A stretch of DNA of 64,000 nucleotides from Guptibacillus spartinae. GTDB lineage: Bacteria > Bacillota > Bacilli > Bacillales > Guptibacillaceae. How positions within the stretch are numbered: the first letter of the stretch is position 1; each line of letters starts with the position of its first letter. The notes under the pieces are model-generated. The model ran no database searches and had not been told where the DNA came from. It saw nothing but the letters and a program-made list of their open reading frames with translations. Location: NCBI RefSeq assembly GCF_028610625.1, contig NZ_JAQQWU010000007.1, positions 124,001 to 188,000 on the forward strand, given 5' to 3'. Below, piece after piece: positions 34,399 to 44,347 of this stretch. The position numbers and the translations under genes are program-made.

Positions 34399-35313
34399 AT
34401 GAAAAAAATGTTCATTATGCTTTCTGCTTTAATCGCTTTACTTGCGATCTCTGCTTGTAGCAACGATTCAGGAGATAATTCAGAAGCAGTTGTTGAAACA
34501 AGTGCTGGAAATGTAACACAGGAAGAATTTTATCAAGCACTAAAAGATCAAGCAGGTGAATCTGTACTAAGCGATCTTGTCCAAACAAAAATTCTAGAAG
34601 ATAAATATGATGTTTCTGATAAAGAAGTTGAGAAAGAACTTGATAAAATCAAAGAAAATTTTGAAACAGATGAGCAGCTTGAACAAGCCCTTCAATCAAA
34701 TGGATACAAAGACATTGAACAATTTAAAGTGGATGTTAGAAAGCAGCTACTTGCTCAAAAAGCAGCTACAGATGGTGTAGAAGTAACTGATGAAAAACTT
34801 AAGAAGTTCTATGAAGATAACAAGGATCTTTTCACAGAACTTGAAGCAAGTCATATTCTAGTTGACGATGAAGAAACAGCGAAAGAAGTTCAAAAGAAAT
34901 TGGAAGACGGCGGAGACTTTGCTAAACTTGCAAAAGAGTATTCAAAAGATGGATCAGCTGAAAATGGTGGCGATCTAGGTGTCTTCAAAAAAGGGGACAT
35001 GGTTGCGGAATTCGAAGAAGCTGCTTTTGCTTTGAAAGAAGGCGAAGTAAGTGATATCGTTCAATCACAATTTGGCTATCACATTATTAAGCTTAAGAAA
35101 AAGACGGTTATGTCATTCGAAGATGCAAAAGATCAAGTAGAAGAACAGTACATGCTTCAAAACGCAAAAGACGTTCCTACCGTTATTGATGAGCTGATCA
35201 AAGAGTCTGATATTAAAGTAAAAGACGATCAGTTTAAAGATCTCTTCAAAAAAGAAGAGTCAAAAGATAACGCTGAAACTGATAAATCTGATGAGTCAAA
35301 ATCAGAAGAATAA
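34399..35313 (+). CDS. prsA: Peptidyl-prolyl isomerase lipoprotein PrsA
   Basis: This 304-residue extracytoplasmic foldase has a type II signal with lipobox ISAC (Cys about 20), an N-terminal chaperone part, and one parvulin domain (ASHILVDDEETAKEV to FGYHIIKLKKK, about 145-235). A Lys/Asp/Glu tail ends it. It helps exported proteins fold at the membrane-wall interface; prsA follows hpr/yhaI in B. subtilis. A TTG one codon upstream is better spaced from TAGGAG (7 bases) than this ATG (10); either may be used. Confidence 0.94.
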   Translation: MKKMFIMLSALIALLAISACSNDSGDNSEAVVETSAGNVTQEEFYQALKDQAGESVLSDLVQTKILEDKYDVSDKEVEKELDKIKENFETDEQLEQALQSNGYKDIEQFKVDVRKQLLAQKAATDGVEVTDEKLKKFYEDNKDLFTELEASHILVDDEETAKEVQKKLEDGGDFAKLAKEYSKDGSAENGGDLGVFKKGDMVAEFEEAAFALKEGEVSDIVQSQFGYHIIKLKKKTVMSFEDAKDQVEEQYMLQNAKDVPTVIDELIKESDIKVKDDQFKDLFKKEESKDNAETDKSDESKSEE

Positions 35314-35318
35314 CAGTT

Positions 35319-35351
35319 AAAGGACGAGAGGGCTGAGCCCTCTCGTCCTTT
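35319..35351 (+). terminator. Terminator of prsA
   Basis: Perfect 15-bp stem AAAGGACGAGAGGGC with its complement and a 3-base loop, followed by TTATTATTTC. Confidence 0.9.
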
Positions 35352-35359
35352 TATTATTT

Positions 35360-35635
35360 CTATTCCGGTAACCTTTGTTTTCTTCGCTCACGCTCTTCTT
35401 CCATTCTCTCCACATATACCTTGCCTTCTTCTTCAATATGAACCTGATCAATCTTCCTCTCTTCAGCTGTTAGTTGCATTGTCTTATAACCACTATAGAC
35501 AATACCGGCTAGTACAAAGTAGATCCACCAGGGAAATTGAGAAAATACGCCTGATAACGTGGCCGATATTTCTGTCAGCTGAAATAAACTAAGAACGAAT
35601 AGAAAACCTAGAAGAATAAGTACACCTTTCCTCAT
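35360..35635 (-). CDS. yhaL: Sporulation protein YhaL
   Basis: This 91-residue protein has two hydrophobic segments (about 3-22 and 34-50) and a charged C-terminal tail (about 55-91: LTAEERKIDQVHIEEEG, EERERRKQR). The FPWWIYFVLAGIVYSGYKTM core and the place between prsA and yhaM match YhaL, a mother-cell sporulation protein (70 aa in B. subtilis, so this one is somewhat longer). ATG lies 8 bases after AAAGGAAG; an ATG 11 codons earlier has no spaced site. Confidence 0.78.
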   Translation of the reverse strand: MRKGVLILLGFLFVLSLFQLTEISATLSGVFSQFPWWIYFVLAGIVYSGYKTMQLTAEERKIDQVHIEEEGKVYVERMEEERERRKQRLPE

Positions 35636-35717
35636 CCCAAGCACTTCCTTTCTTTCGTACAAGCTCATTCAATTACTACAATTTATGTGGATGGGAGAGG
35701 AATTATGCCAGTAACCG

Positions 35718-36992
35718 TTAGGAACGATTGAATGCCAATTTGTCACTCATACTAAACATCACATAATAAAGGAAACCGGCACTCACTGCTAGAAAACTGA
35801 TCACATAAAACGTCCACTGAAACCCTAGTATAGCTGTAAGCGGTATTGCAGCTGGTGCAAGCGTTCTACCAATTGTAAAGCGCAGACTTGCCGCTGCAAA
35901 ATACTGTCCACGCATATGCTCAGGTGCCAGACGTGATACAAATCCTTCTTGAATCCCTACGACCATTAGCTCTCCCATCGTAAAAACAAACATAGCGATG
36001 ACAAGAAGCCAGACAGAAGTAACATTTCCGAATAAGATCATACTTACCGCATAAATCAGGCAAGAGATGATAAATACATTTCGTTCTCTAAACTGATTCA
36101 TCTTACTCGTCATATAAACAGTGAGTAACGCTACCAGTAGACCATTCTCTGATATGAGCCAGCTGAAGATCCGATTTCCATCCGCTATGACAGAAGTGCC
36201 TAGAAAATTCAAAACTGCTTGCTCTGGCACTTTTTCACTTAAATAAACAGCAATTAATAAATCGAGTTGCATAAATGTTTGGGCAACAAGAACACCAGCT
36301 AAAATAAACAATAGAAATATTTTGTCTTTTGCAATCACACGATAGTCTTGAAGCTGGGTCCAAATAAACTTCGTCCATTTAGTAGAAGAATCAGTAACAA
36401 GACTTTTGTTTCTCTTCTCAGGAGCAGTTTCACGAATAAAAATGGCAATTAACACAGCCAGAGAAAAGCTGACGAGAGCAGCAATTAATAGTAAACTAAA
36501 TCGATGCTGAAAGAAGAATAGGCCACCTAAAATGGGTCCGACAACCACTGAAATATTGAGCGCCGTATAAAAAACAGCAAATACGGTATTCCGATCCTTT
36601 TCTTCCACAACATCGGCGACCATAGCATGGCTCGCCGGCCAATACAAGGAGCCGAATATGCCAAGAATCGAAAAACTGATAAACGTTAACATCGGCGAAT
36701 CGAACCAGGGGGAATTTGCAAATGCGAAAACAATAAACGTTAGCCCCTGCCCCACAGCAGAAAGAAACATCATTTGTTTTCTTCCATATTGATCAGCACA
36801 ATATCCACCAACTAAATTAGCAATAACTGCAACAACTTGAGATAACACTAGTAAAAGGCCCGCCATTCCTTTTCCGAAAGAATCGGAAAAATAAATCGCC
36901 ATGAAAGGGAAAAACATCCAGAATAGAATGTTCATCATACCTTCCCCAAATAGTCTAATTTTTAAATTTCGATCCCACTCTCTTATTCTCAT
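35718..36992 (-). CDS. MFS transporter (multidrug-exporter type)
   Basis: This 424-residue protein has 12 hydrophobic segments and the MFS loop motif GGYCADQYGRKQMM (about 60-73). It belongs to the drug/H+ antiporter-like group with an extended central loop (about 195-220). Substrate unknown. ATG lies 6 bases after GGAGG; another ATG two codons earlier abuts it. It is not part of the B. subtilis yhaL-yhaM order as far as I know, so it looks like an insertion between them. Confidence 0.85.
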   Translation of the reverse strand: MRIREWDRNLKIRLFGEGMMNILFWMFFPFMAIYFSDSFGKGMAGLLLVLSQVVAVIANLVGGYCADQYGRKQMMFLSAVGQGLTFIVFAFANSPWFDSPMLTFISFSILGIFGSLYWPASHAMVADVVEEKDRNTVFAVFYTALNISVVVGPILGGLFFFQHRFSLLLIAALVSFSLAVLIAIFIRETAPEKRNKSLVTDSSTKWTKFIWTQLQDYRVIAKDKIFLLFILAGVLVAQTFMQLDLLIAVYLSEKVPEQAVLNFLGTSVIADGNRIFSWLISENGLLVALLTVYMTSKMNQFRERNVFIISCLIYAVSMILFGNVTSVWLLVIAMFVFTMGELMVVGIQEGFVSRLAPEHMRGQYFAAASLRFTIGRTLAPAAIPLTAILGFQWTFYVISFLAVSAGFLYYVMFSMSDKLAFNRS

Positions 36993-37021
36993 ATCCATCC
37001 TCCGCCGTTTCTTTCATCTCC

Positions 37022-37053
37022 AAAAAAAGAGAAACCGCTCAATGAACGATTCC
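37022..37053 (-). terminator. Terminator of yhaM
   Basis: A 10-bp stem with G-T pairs (37031-37040 with 37044-37053) is followed by TCTTTTTTT on the minus strand. Confidence 0.7.
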
Positions 37054-37070
37054 CCTTCCATTATCTTGCT

Positions 37071-38042
37071 TTATTTTTTTGCGCTTTCGCTCAAAGGAGT
37101 CATCTTAGGTTTATAAAAGGAACGATTATCGAGCGCAAAGACGCGATCTGTAAATTCACCAGGTTCTACTTTATCTAGTGCTCGATCAAGCATATTCATT
37201 TTCGCATCAATGTTATCAATCATATGCAAAATCTCTGCTTCACGAATCATAGGAGGCTTTGGACTCCCCCATTCTGCTTTGCCGTGGTGACTCAAAATAA
37301 GATGTTGAAGAAGCATGACTTCTTCTCCTTCAATCTCTAATTCTTTTGCTGCCTGTCCGATTTCATTTACCATGATTGAGATATGACCAAGAAGTTTTCC
37401 TTCATTCGTATAGCTTGCTGCAATCGATCCAGACAGCTCTACGACTTTTCCTAAGTCATGTAGGATGATCCCCCCATATAGCAGGTCTGTATCCAGTGAT
37501 GGGTACAACTGAGTTAGTGACTTGGCAATATCAAGCATAGAGACAACATGATAAGATAATCCTGACACAAACTCATGATGGTTTTTTGTTGCAGCAGGGA
37601 ACATAAGAAAATCATTTTGATGTTTTTTCACAAGATGACGGGTAATACGTTGAATATTTGGATTGCGCATTTCAAACACATATTGCGTGATTTTCTCCAT
37701 AATTTCATTGACTTCAAGTGGCGCGGATTCCACGAAATCACTTACTCTCACCTGATCCATATCTGTTGCAAGGCGAATGGCTTTAATTCTTAGTTGATTA
37801 CGTCCACGATAGCTTGTGACATCACCTTTCACCTTAATAATTTGCTGAGCATCAAAACTCTCTTCATCGTCAGGAGAAGCATCCCAGAGCTTCGCTTCAA
37901 TATCCCCTGACTTATCCTGCAGGATCAGTGTAAGGAATGGCTTTCCGTTACTTGCCACACCTTTCACTGATGATTTAATTAATAGATAGTGATCAACTTG
38001 ATCACCCACTCGGTAATGTCCGATTCCCTTGAATTCCTTCAT
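37071..38042 (-). CDS. yhaM: 3'-5' exoribonuclease YhaM
   Basis: This 323-residue enzyme has an N-terminal OB-fold ([19 protein letters not shown], about 37-55) and a C-terminal HD phosphohydrolase domain with metal ligands in [21 protein letters not shown] and [13 protein letters not shown]. subtilis YhaM degrades RNA and single-stranded DNA with Mn/Co; length 314. Its own ribosome site (GGAGGTGG) and terminator are visible. It is separated from yhaN by an inserted two-component system. Confidence 0.93.
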   Translation of the reverse strand: MKEFKGIGHYRVGDQVDHYLLIKSSVKGVASNGKPFLTLILQDKSGDIEAKLWDASPDDEESFDAQQIIKVKGDVTSYRGRNQLRIKAIRLATDMDQVRVSDFVESAPLEVNEIMEKITQYVFEMRNPNIQRITRHLVKKHQNDFLMFPAATKNHHEFVSGLSYHVVSMLDIAKSLTQLYPSLDTDLLYGGIILHDLGKVVELSGSIAASYTNEGKLLGHISIMVNEIGQAAKELEIEGEEVMLLQHLILSHHGKAEWGSPKPPMIREAEILHMIDNIDAKMNMLDRALDKVEPGEFTDRVFALDNRSFYKPKMTPLSESAKK

Positions 38043-38106
38043 CTTTCCACCTCCGGGTCAACATATATTTATCTAGTATAGCATAGCGTCTTATTGAGAT
38101 CGTTCA

Positions 38107-39462
38107 CTACGATTTTTTAGGCATCGTGATCGAAAAAACAACACCTTCATCCAAGTTCGTTACTTCTGCTCTCCCCTTATGACGCTCTGCAATTTTTTTA
38201 ACAATCGCAAGTCCTATGCCAAATTGGCCTTTATCCCCTTTTTGAAAAGGTTCAAACAATCGCTCCTTTTCTACTTTCTCAAACGATATTTGATCCCCAT
38301 CATTAAAAACTTCTAACGTTATCTCTTCTTCAGTCTCACGAGCTTTTAAGTGGATTTCACTTTTCGCATACCGTAATGCATTCTGAACAAGGTTGTCCAT
38401 CGCTGTTAACATTTGTTCATGGATCGCAGTGAGTTCAATCTGTTCACCAGAAATAGAGAAAGTAACATCTTCTCTCTGGTACATGAACCGTTCACGGAGC
38501 TCTTCTGCAAGAATCCCAAAGCGAAATGTTTCCCAGTTCCCTTCAGGTTCGTCGATTGAATCGAGCTTAATATACGTCAGCATTCCTTTTACGCGCTGTT
38601 CCATCCGGTCAGATTCATTTAATATGATGGTCATCGTATTATCAAGTGAATCAGGCATCACACCATCTTTAATGGATTGCGCATAACTTTTAATGATCAT
38701 AATCGGTGTTTTCAACTCGTGTGAAGCATGTTGAATAAACGTTTTTTGAGCCTTGTCATATCTCATTAGGTTTTGTCTCATTGACTCAAATTGATTAGAA
38801 AGCTTCTGAAACTCCTCATCCCCTTCCCACTTGAACGGTTCCTTCCAATTTCGATTAGCAATTTGCTCAAACCGCTCTCCAAGAACGGTTAACGGTCTTC
38901 GCAAATATTGCGCAATCCATGCTGCCGGAAAGAGGCTAAGAAACAAAGCAAAGAGTAAGATGATGATGAGTCTCCACCAGAGACGGTCGATCATTTGATT
39001 GCGATACGTATCCCACATATAAGAAATAAAATACGCCTCTTGACCATTCACATCAACTTTGGATATCACATAAAAAAGTGATGCCTGGTTGTTATAGGTA
39101 AGTTCATAACGTCCTTTATCTTTCTTTTGATCTAGTGCATTCTTGCGCATTTCAATAATCACTTCATCAGGAATCGGATCACCTTGTAACGGTCCACTAT
39201 AAAGTCTTGTAATCAAGGTGTGTCCGACAGATCGTTCCGCGTCCCTACGTTCGATAAAATCTTGATCCGTTTGAGGCGGAAGCGGTCCATCTTGATCCGG
39301 AAACGTGTATCGTTGCTGTTCACTTTCAATAATCTGATACGTTTCTTCTGTTAATGTGCCTTTTATAGAAAGAGGATAAATCACTGCAATTACGACACCT
39401 ACGAGCAAGACAAGGATCATAAATGATAGCCAAATCCGCTTCGTTAAATTCAGGCGGATCAT
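38107..39462 (-). CDS. Sensor histidine kinase
   Basis: This 451-residue kinase has membrane segments near 12-33 and 163-185 framing an extracellular sensor domain of about 130 residues. A HAMP linker follows, then HisKA with ASHELKTPIMII and HATPase with DNLVQNALRYA, FNDGDQI and GIGLAIVKKI. It belongs to the EnvZ/PhoR-like class paired with OmpR regulators. Its start overlaps the response regulator stop by 4 bases. Signal unknown; the sensor region does not resemble a named domain that I recognise. Confidence 0.9.
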   Translation of the reverse strand: MIRLNLTKRIWLSFMILVLLVGVVIAVIYPLSIKGTLTEETYQIIESEQQRYTFPDQDGPLPPQTDQDFIERRDAERSVGHTLITRLYSGPLQGDPIPDEVIIEMRKNALDQKKDKGRYELTYNNQASLFYVISKVDVNGQEAYFISYMWDTYRNQMIDRLWWRLIIILLFALFLSLFPAAWIAQYLRRPLTVLGERFEQIANRNWKEPFKWEGDEEFQKLSNQFESMRQNLMRYDKAQKTFIQHASHELKTPIMIIKSYAQSIKDGVMPDSLDNTMTIILNESDRMEQRVKGMLTYIKLDSIDEPEGNWETFRFGILAEELRERFMYQREDVTFSISGEQIELTAIHEQMLTAMDNLVQNALRYAKSEIHLKARETEEEITLEVFNDGDQISFEKVEKERLFEPFQKGDKGQFGIGLAIVKKIAERHKGRAEVTNLDEGVVFSITMPKKS

Positions 39463-40124
39463 GTGATTAACCGGTAACCAAGTCCGTATGACGTCTCAAG
39501 ATTCATGCGAGGCATTTTCTTCCGTACGCGTCTAATTACATCATCAACAGCCCGATCTGAACCAACGTAATCATCACCCCATACATGAACAAGAATTTGC
39601 TCTCTCGATAAAGTCTGATTGACATGATCCGCTAAGTAAAGAATTAAATCCATTTCTTTCGTCGTCAATTCAACCGGTTCTCCTCGATCAAGTACTTTTC
39701 TCGACACAGGGTCAATTTCATAATCGACGATTTCAAATCGTTTTTGGGATGATTGCTGATACACTCTCTGTAATAATTTCTTCGCACGAATGATGAGCTC
39801 CCTTGGCATGAACGGTTTCGCAATATAATCATCACTTCCCAATTCGAGTCCAACAATGCGGTCGAGATCTTCATCTCTAGCAGATATGAAAATAACCGGC
39901 ACATCATCTTCTGCCTTAATCTTTTTTAACAATTCATATCCGTCAATTCCAGGCAGCATAATATCCAATATCCATAAGTGGCAGCTTTCATGAATGCTAT
40001 CAAGAGCTTCTTCCCCACTCATAAAGGTCTTAACCTGAAACCCTTCCTTTTCCATATACGTCTTTAAAATTTGCACCAGATTCTCTTCATCTTCAACTAA
40101 ATGTATTTTATACATTTCTTCCAC
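39459..40124 (-). CDS. OmpR-family response regulator
   Basis: This 221-residue regulator has a receiver domain with acidic pocket EDEE and phospho-acceptor Asp in ILDIMLPGIDGYELL. The switch Thr/Ser is in VIFISARDED and the Lys in DYIAKPFMPREL. A winged-helix DNA-binding domain ends in DDVIRRVRKKM and GLGYRLIT. The start is GTG four bases after the yhaN stop behind AGGTGA, so it is coupled to yhaN; ATG three codons later is possible. Confidence 0.92.
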   Translation of the reverse strand: MEEMYKIHLVEDEENLVQILKTYMEKEGFQVKTFMSGEEALDSIHESCHLWILDIMLPGIDGYELLKKIKAEDDVPVIFISARDEDLDRIVGLELGSDDYIAKPFMPRELIIRAKKLLQRVYQQSSQKRFEIVDYEIDPVSRKVLDRGEPVELTTKEMDLILYLADHVNQTLSREQILVHVWGDDYVGSDRAVDDVIRRVRKKMPRMNLETSYGLGYRLIT

Positions 40125-40128
40125 AAGA

Positions 40129-42915
40129 TCACCTCATTAAATGGTCTCTTTTATTTGGTATAACGGATGAACGTTCAAGTACATGAAGGTTCTCATCTAA
40201 TCCTACCGTGGTAGCGCTGTGGCATGTTAATAAAATCACTTGATGTTCTTTAGAAAACTTTTTAATAAAGGTTTTCGCAAGATTCGTCCGTTTTTCATCA
40301 AAATTCACAAAAATATCATCAAGAAAAATAGGCAATTCGACTGTTGAAATGGAAGCAAGCGCAAGTCTAATACATAAATACAACTGTTCAGTTGTTCCCC
40401 TGCTTAACTCTGAGGGTTTAAATGCTCTTCCACTATGATGAATGACTCGGAAGGGTTCACCTTCTGAAGGGGGATAAACGGCTACGTAACGTCCATCCGT
40501 AATTGTGTTAAAGTATGCTTCTGCTTTTTTCATAACAGCTGGAAGCCGCTCTTCTTGATATCTTGCTTTCGCTTTTGTTAGAAGGTCAGCTGCAATTCTC
40601 ATCACAGACCATCTTCTTGCAATGGTATTCAATTCATCCTCAGTTTGCTGACGTTGCAATAGAAGCTCATCATACGTGCCATCTTCGATTAAAAGACGAA
40701 TTTTTTCTTGTTCACTTGCTATCTGCTTATAAAGGGACTGTTGATTCTCCCTAACCGACGCTTCTTTTTGTTCTACTTGTTGACGTTGATGGTCGATTTC
40801 TTCAATTGATGCAAACCTGACAGACGCATCTTCGCCAAGTTGAGCAGAAATGGTAGCTAGTTGTCGTTTCAGCTCTTTCGCTTCTTGATTAGCTTTTCCT
40901 TTTATTCGAAACGCCTCTTCACTCGCTGTATCTGCGAACTGCATTAGCGCATTCATTTCCCCTTTACAGCTCTTTAATTTTGCGTTAACCTCACCAATCT
41001 GCTCTTCAAGAGACTTCAGTCTATTTTTCGCTAATTCCACTTCTTTCAAACTCTCTCTTTGCTCTTCTGCTTTTTGTAGTATAAGTTGGAGCGCCTTATC
41101 AGGGGTTTGATAGGCTAAATTCACTTTTTCACACAGATGCTTTATTCGTTCTTCGACCACTGTTAATCTAGCTTCAAGCTCTTCTACTTGCTTCTGCTTT
41201 TGATTTCGTTCTGTTTGCAATCTTTTAATTGAAACCACTCGATCAAATGCCTCTAGTAAGGATGAAGGTTGCAAATCGTCCGGAAACCGATGTTGAGTGC
41301 GCCATTCCGCAAGATCTTTATCAAGCTGGTATCTTTCTGCTTCCCAAAGATCCATTTTTTCAGCAGCTTTCAAGTAAGTGCGATTCAAACGATCTACTTG
41401 ATCTTTTAATTGTTCAGCTTGTCGAGCCAACTCTCTCTCACGAAGTCGTGTCTCATCGTGTAAACCGTTCTTAGAACCTTTCGTTGTATAGTTCATCAGG
41501 AACGCTCCGCCTATGACAATAGCAGCCGCTAAAAAGCCCAGCACCCAATTCTCAACTAAACCGATTACAATCAGAAGAATGATTGCAAGTGCCACCATCC
41601 CAAATGGTCGCTTTTGGGTTGAAGAGAATTCTCTCTCTCCTTTTTCGCGAACCTTTTCAGAAGCCATACGATCTTTTATTCGTTTATACTCATTTTCCTC
41701 TTTCTCAAGCTCATCTTTAGCAGTAAGAAATCCTTCATTTACGTATTGGTACTTCTGATCGGATTGCTGATAGGCTTCTTTAAGTTGTTTTAAACTTTGA
41801 CGTCCAGAAAAAGGCGTCTTTACCCTATCAACCATTTCTTCATTTTGCCCCAATTCCTGCAATTCTCTTTCAAGGGTGGTTTCAACGGAATAAATTTCTT
41901 GCTTTAGCTGCCTTTGTTCTTCTGTTCTTGCTCGGTATAGAATCATTTCTTCGTTTATAAACGAAGCTTCTTGCAGGAATTCTCTCCAATTAGGCAGAAG
42001 ATGAGCAGGATGCAGCCCTTCTTTTGACAGCTGCATTCTTTTATTTAAACTTTCTAACTCTCCGGATAGAAGAACAGCCTGCTCCTTCCATTTATCCATT
42101 CTTACAAGTCCTTCCTCCGGAAAAGGACTAGAATCAGGCAATCTGTGCAACTCTTGATGGATCTGTTGTTTTTCTTTAAGGAGGGGGAAGATCTGTTTCT
42201 CATAATCAAGCATGCGCTGCTCGGATTGAAGCGATTGTAATTCCTCTGCCTTTTCTTCTCCTTCTCTGTCTAACTCTTCTACCTTTTTAATCAGCTGGTT
42301 GTAGCCCTCGTTTTTCTTTTCCCAATCGCTTGTCCTTTTCTTTAAAGACTCATAGATTTCTAGCTTTTCATTCAATGGTGGCTTTCTCCCACCAGGCTTA
42401 AAGATTTCCCCCTGCCATTTATCTAAATTCTTTTCAATTGCTAGTAATGAAGCCCCGCCACTCATACCGGCTTCATATAATATTTGATTCCAGCTGTCTT
42501 CATCGTACGTTTGATATTCATTTAACGTCGTTAAATCGCAAAAGAAGATTTGTCTGAAGCTTGTTCGATTCATTCCCTTCAGCAAATCCTTTAAGTCGTC
42601 ACGATCTCCTAATGTGCCATTTGAATAGTAGATCACCACCTTTTCAGAGGTGAGATCTTTCGTTCGTTCAATTCGAAGTGACTCCTCATCAACTTCAACA
42701 GAAAGTACACCCCCAAAACGCGGAAGGTAATTCCTATTATAGTTGTTATCTTGACGTGCTTTAAATCCAAATAACACATATTCAATAAAGGCAATTAGCG
42801 TTGATTTTCCCGCTTCGTTTTCACCGAAAACCAGGTGCAAATCATCTGAGATATTTTCTATTTGCTCATTTTCAAACTTGCCGAACCCATAAATTTCGAC
42901 TCCATTCAGTTTCAT
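40129..42915 (-). CDS. yhaN: AAA ATPase YhaN (SbcC/Rad50-like)
   Basis: This 928-residue SMC-like ATPase has an N-terminal half-domain with Walker A FGENEAGKSTLIAFI (about 30-44) and a long coiled coil interrupted by a hydrophobic hairpin (MVALAIILLIVIGLVENWVL and following, about 425-465). The C-terminal half has signature LSRGTTEQLYL and Walker B LPIFLDDIFVNFD. The two membrane-like segments in the coil are a feature of YhaN. It pairs with YhaO, whose stop overlaps its start by 4 bases, as SbcC pairs with SbcD. Function probably in DNA or RNA end processing at the membrane. Confidence 0.92.
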   Translation of the reverse strand: MKLNGVEIYGFGKFENEQIENISDDLHLVFGENEAGKSTLIAFIEYVLFGFKARQDNNYNRNYLPRFGGVLSVEVDEESLRIERTKDLTSEKVVIYYSNGTLGDRDDLKDLLKGMNRTSFRQIFFCDLTTLNEYQTYDEDSWNQILYEAGMSGGASLLAIEKNLDKWQGEIFKPGGRKPPLNEKLEIYESLKKRTSDWEKKNEGYNQLIKKVEELDREGEEKAEELQSLQSEQRMLDYEKQIFPLLKEKQQIHQELHRLPDSSPFPEEGLVRMDKWKEQAVLLSGELESLNKRMQLSKEGLHPAHLLPNWREFLQEASFINEEMILYRARTEEQRQLKQEIYSVETTLERELQELGQNEEMVDRVKTPFSGRQSLKQLKEAYQQSDQKYQYVNEGFLTAKDELEKEENEYKRIKDRMASEKVREKGEREFSSTQKRPFGMVALAIILLIVIGLVENWVLGFLAAAIVIGGAFLMNYTTKGSKNGLHDETRLRERELARQAEQLKDQVDRLNRTYLKAAEKMDLWEAERYQLDKDLAEWRTQHRFPDDLQPSSLLEAFDRVVSIKRLQTERNQKQKQVEELEARLTVVEERIKHLCEKVNLAYQTPDKALQLILQKAEEQRESLKEVELAKNRLKSLEEQIGEVNAKLKSCKGEMNALMQFADTASEEAFRIKGKANQEAKELKRQLATISAQLGEDASVRFASIEEIDHQRQQVEQKEASVRENQQSLYKQIASEQEKIRLLIEDGTYDELLLQRQQTEDELNTIARRWSVMRIAADLLTKAKARYQEERLPAVMKKAEAYFNTITDGRYVAVYPPSEGEPFRVIHHSGRAFKPSELSRGTTEQLYLCIRLALASISTVELPIFLDDIFVNFDEKRTNLAKTFIKKFSKEHQVILLTCHSATTVGLDENLHVLERSSVIPNKRDHLMR

Positions 42916-44156
42916 GACCCTCCGCCCCCTTTTGATTCAATGAGGTAGGTGAGCAGTAGCTCTTCTGCTTCTTTGATTAACTGCCCTTCATCTTCAATTG
43001 GATGAAGCGCCTTTCTCGCTCGCCTGTGTTCATAAAGAGGAGCAAGAGCTTCTTTTAAATTGTTTTGTTTATAGTCATCTGAAATCAAGAGAATATCTTG
43101 TAAAAAACCACTTTGCTGTTTTAAACTTTCGCGGTTCCATGAAGGCAAAGAATGCAAAGATAATTTGTATGGCCATACGAATCCGTTTTCTTCCATATCT
43201 CGATGTAGCTGTAGCGTCTGAAGTAGATCTTCTAATTGATTTCCATACAGCAAATCTGTATGTATTGTACTCCTTCCTACAAATTCGATATTAATTAAAT
43301 GGCCGCCAGAAGAAAAGCTTTCCTGATTCAAAACGTCTTCACAAGCATTTAATAGATGCTGAATGGATTCACATTGGCCAATATCGACACTTAGTCTATG
43401 CCATGTGACATCAGACGTTTGATGAAATTCTATTAATGGACCTGCTTCACTTAACTTAACAAAGTAACATCCCTTTTCACCCCGCTCTTTGGAATGAGCC
43501 CCCTGAATGTTCCCAGGATACACAATGGGAGGGTTATCTTGTAACTCTGCCCGTTGATGGATATGCCCAAGGGCCCAATAATCAAAATTTTTCTCGATTA
43601 ATTCACTTAATGTAAACGGGGCATAAGCAGAATGATCTGTCTGGCCTTCTAAATTTCCGTGAAGCATTCCAATTTGAAAACTTCTTTCATCTGCCCTCTG
43701 ATAATCATTTACCCTCTTTTCGTTTACATGACGAGTTGGATAACTAAATCCATGAATCCAGGCTAATACTTCACCTTCTCGCTTGTATGGAATGGCTTCG
43801 ACCTTTTCTTGAAAAAAATAGCTTGATTTCGGCCATGTTAGAGTAGCCCACTCTCCGTCTAGTGCATCGTGATTACCATGGGAAAGATAGCTATGAATGC
43901 CTGCTTTATCTAACCTCTTTAATTCTTGTAACAGAACCACTTGGGTCTTTATGCTTCGATAGCTACTATCAAACAAATCTCCTGCGAATAGGACAAAATC
44001 GACTTGTTTCTGAATAGCCAGATCAACGATCGCACGTAAGGAGCGATAGGCGCTTTCTCGCACAAAATCAAGAATGGAAGTTGGTAATTGATTAGCACCT
44101 GTGAATGGTCGATCTAAGTGTAAATCGGCACAGTGCAGAAAGGTTACTTCTTTCAT
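42912..44156 (-). CDS. yhaO: Metallophosphoesterase YhaO (SbcD/Mre11-like)
   Basis: This 414-residue nuclease-type protein carries all calcineurin-like motifs: HCADLHLDRPF, FAGDLFD, SHGNHDALDG and ALGHIHQRA. A C-terminal capping region ends it. B. subtilis YhaO has 408 aa. It is the putative catalytic partner of YhaN and first gene of the yhaO-yhaN-(two-component) operon. ATG is 7 bases after GGGAG; a GTG one codon earlier is only 4 bases away. Confidence 0.93.
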   Translation of the reverse strand: MKEVTFLHCADLHLDRPFTGANQLPTSILDFVRESAYRSLRAIVDLAIQKQVDFVLFAGDLFDSSYRSIKTQVVLLQELKRLDKAGIHSYLSHGNHDALDGEWATLTWPKSSYFFQEKVEAIPYKREGEVLAWIHGFSYPTRHVNEKRVNDYQRADERSFQIGMLHGNLEGQTDHSAYAPFTLSELIEKNFDYWALGHIHQRAELQDNPPIVYPGNIQGAHSKERGEKGCYFVKLSEAGPLIEFHQTSDVTWHRLSVDIGQCESIQHLLNACEDVLNQESFSSGGHLINIEFVGRSTIHTDLLYGNQLEDLLQTLQLHRDMEENGFVWPYKLSLHSLPSWNRESLKQQSGFLQDILLISDDYKQNNLKEALAPLYEHRRARKALHPIEDEGQLIKEAEELLLTYLIESKGGGGS

Positions 44157-44292
44157 CACTCATCTCCCTTTCGAATGCTCTCTATCATTCATTTTACCAT
44201 ATTCAATCGAGCGCACGTTCGTACGTTTACACATTTTCTACTGCAATCAACAATGGGTCTAACCGAGTCAATTCAATAAAGGGAAGAATGCT

Positions 44293-44329
44293 AAAACGAC
44301 CCGGGGGAACCATCCCCCCAGGTCGTTTA
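44293..44329 (-). terminator. Terminator of yhaPQ
   Basis: AAACGACC-GGGGGA / TCCCCC-GGTCGTTT stem with one mismatch and a 4-base loop, behind the yhaP stop. The minus strand tail is TTTTAGCATTC. Confidence 0.75.
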
Positions 44330-44347
44330 GCATCTTTCTTTTTTTAA

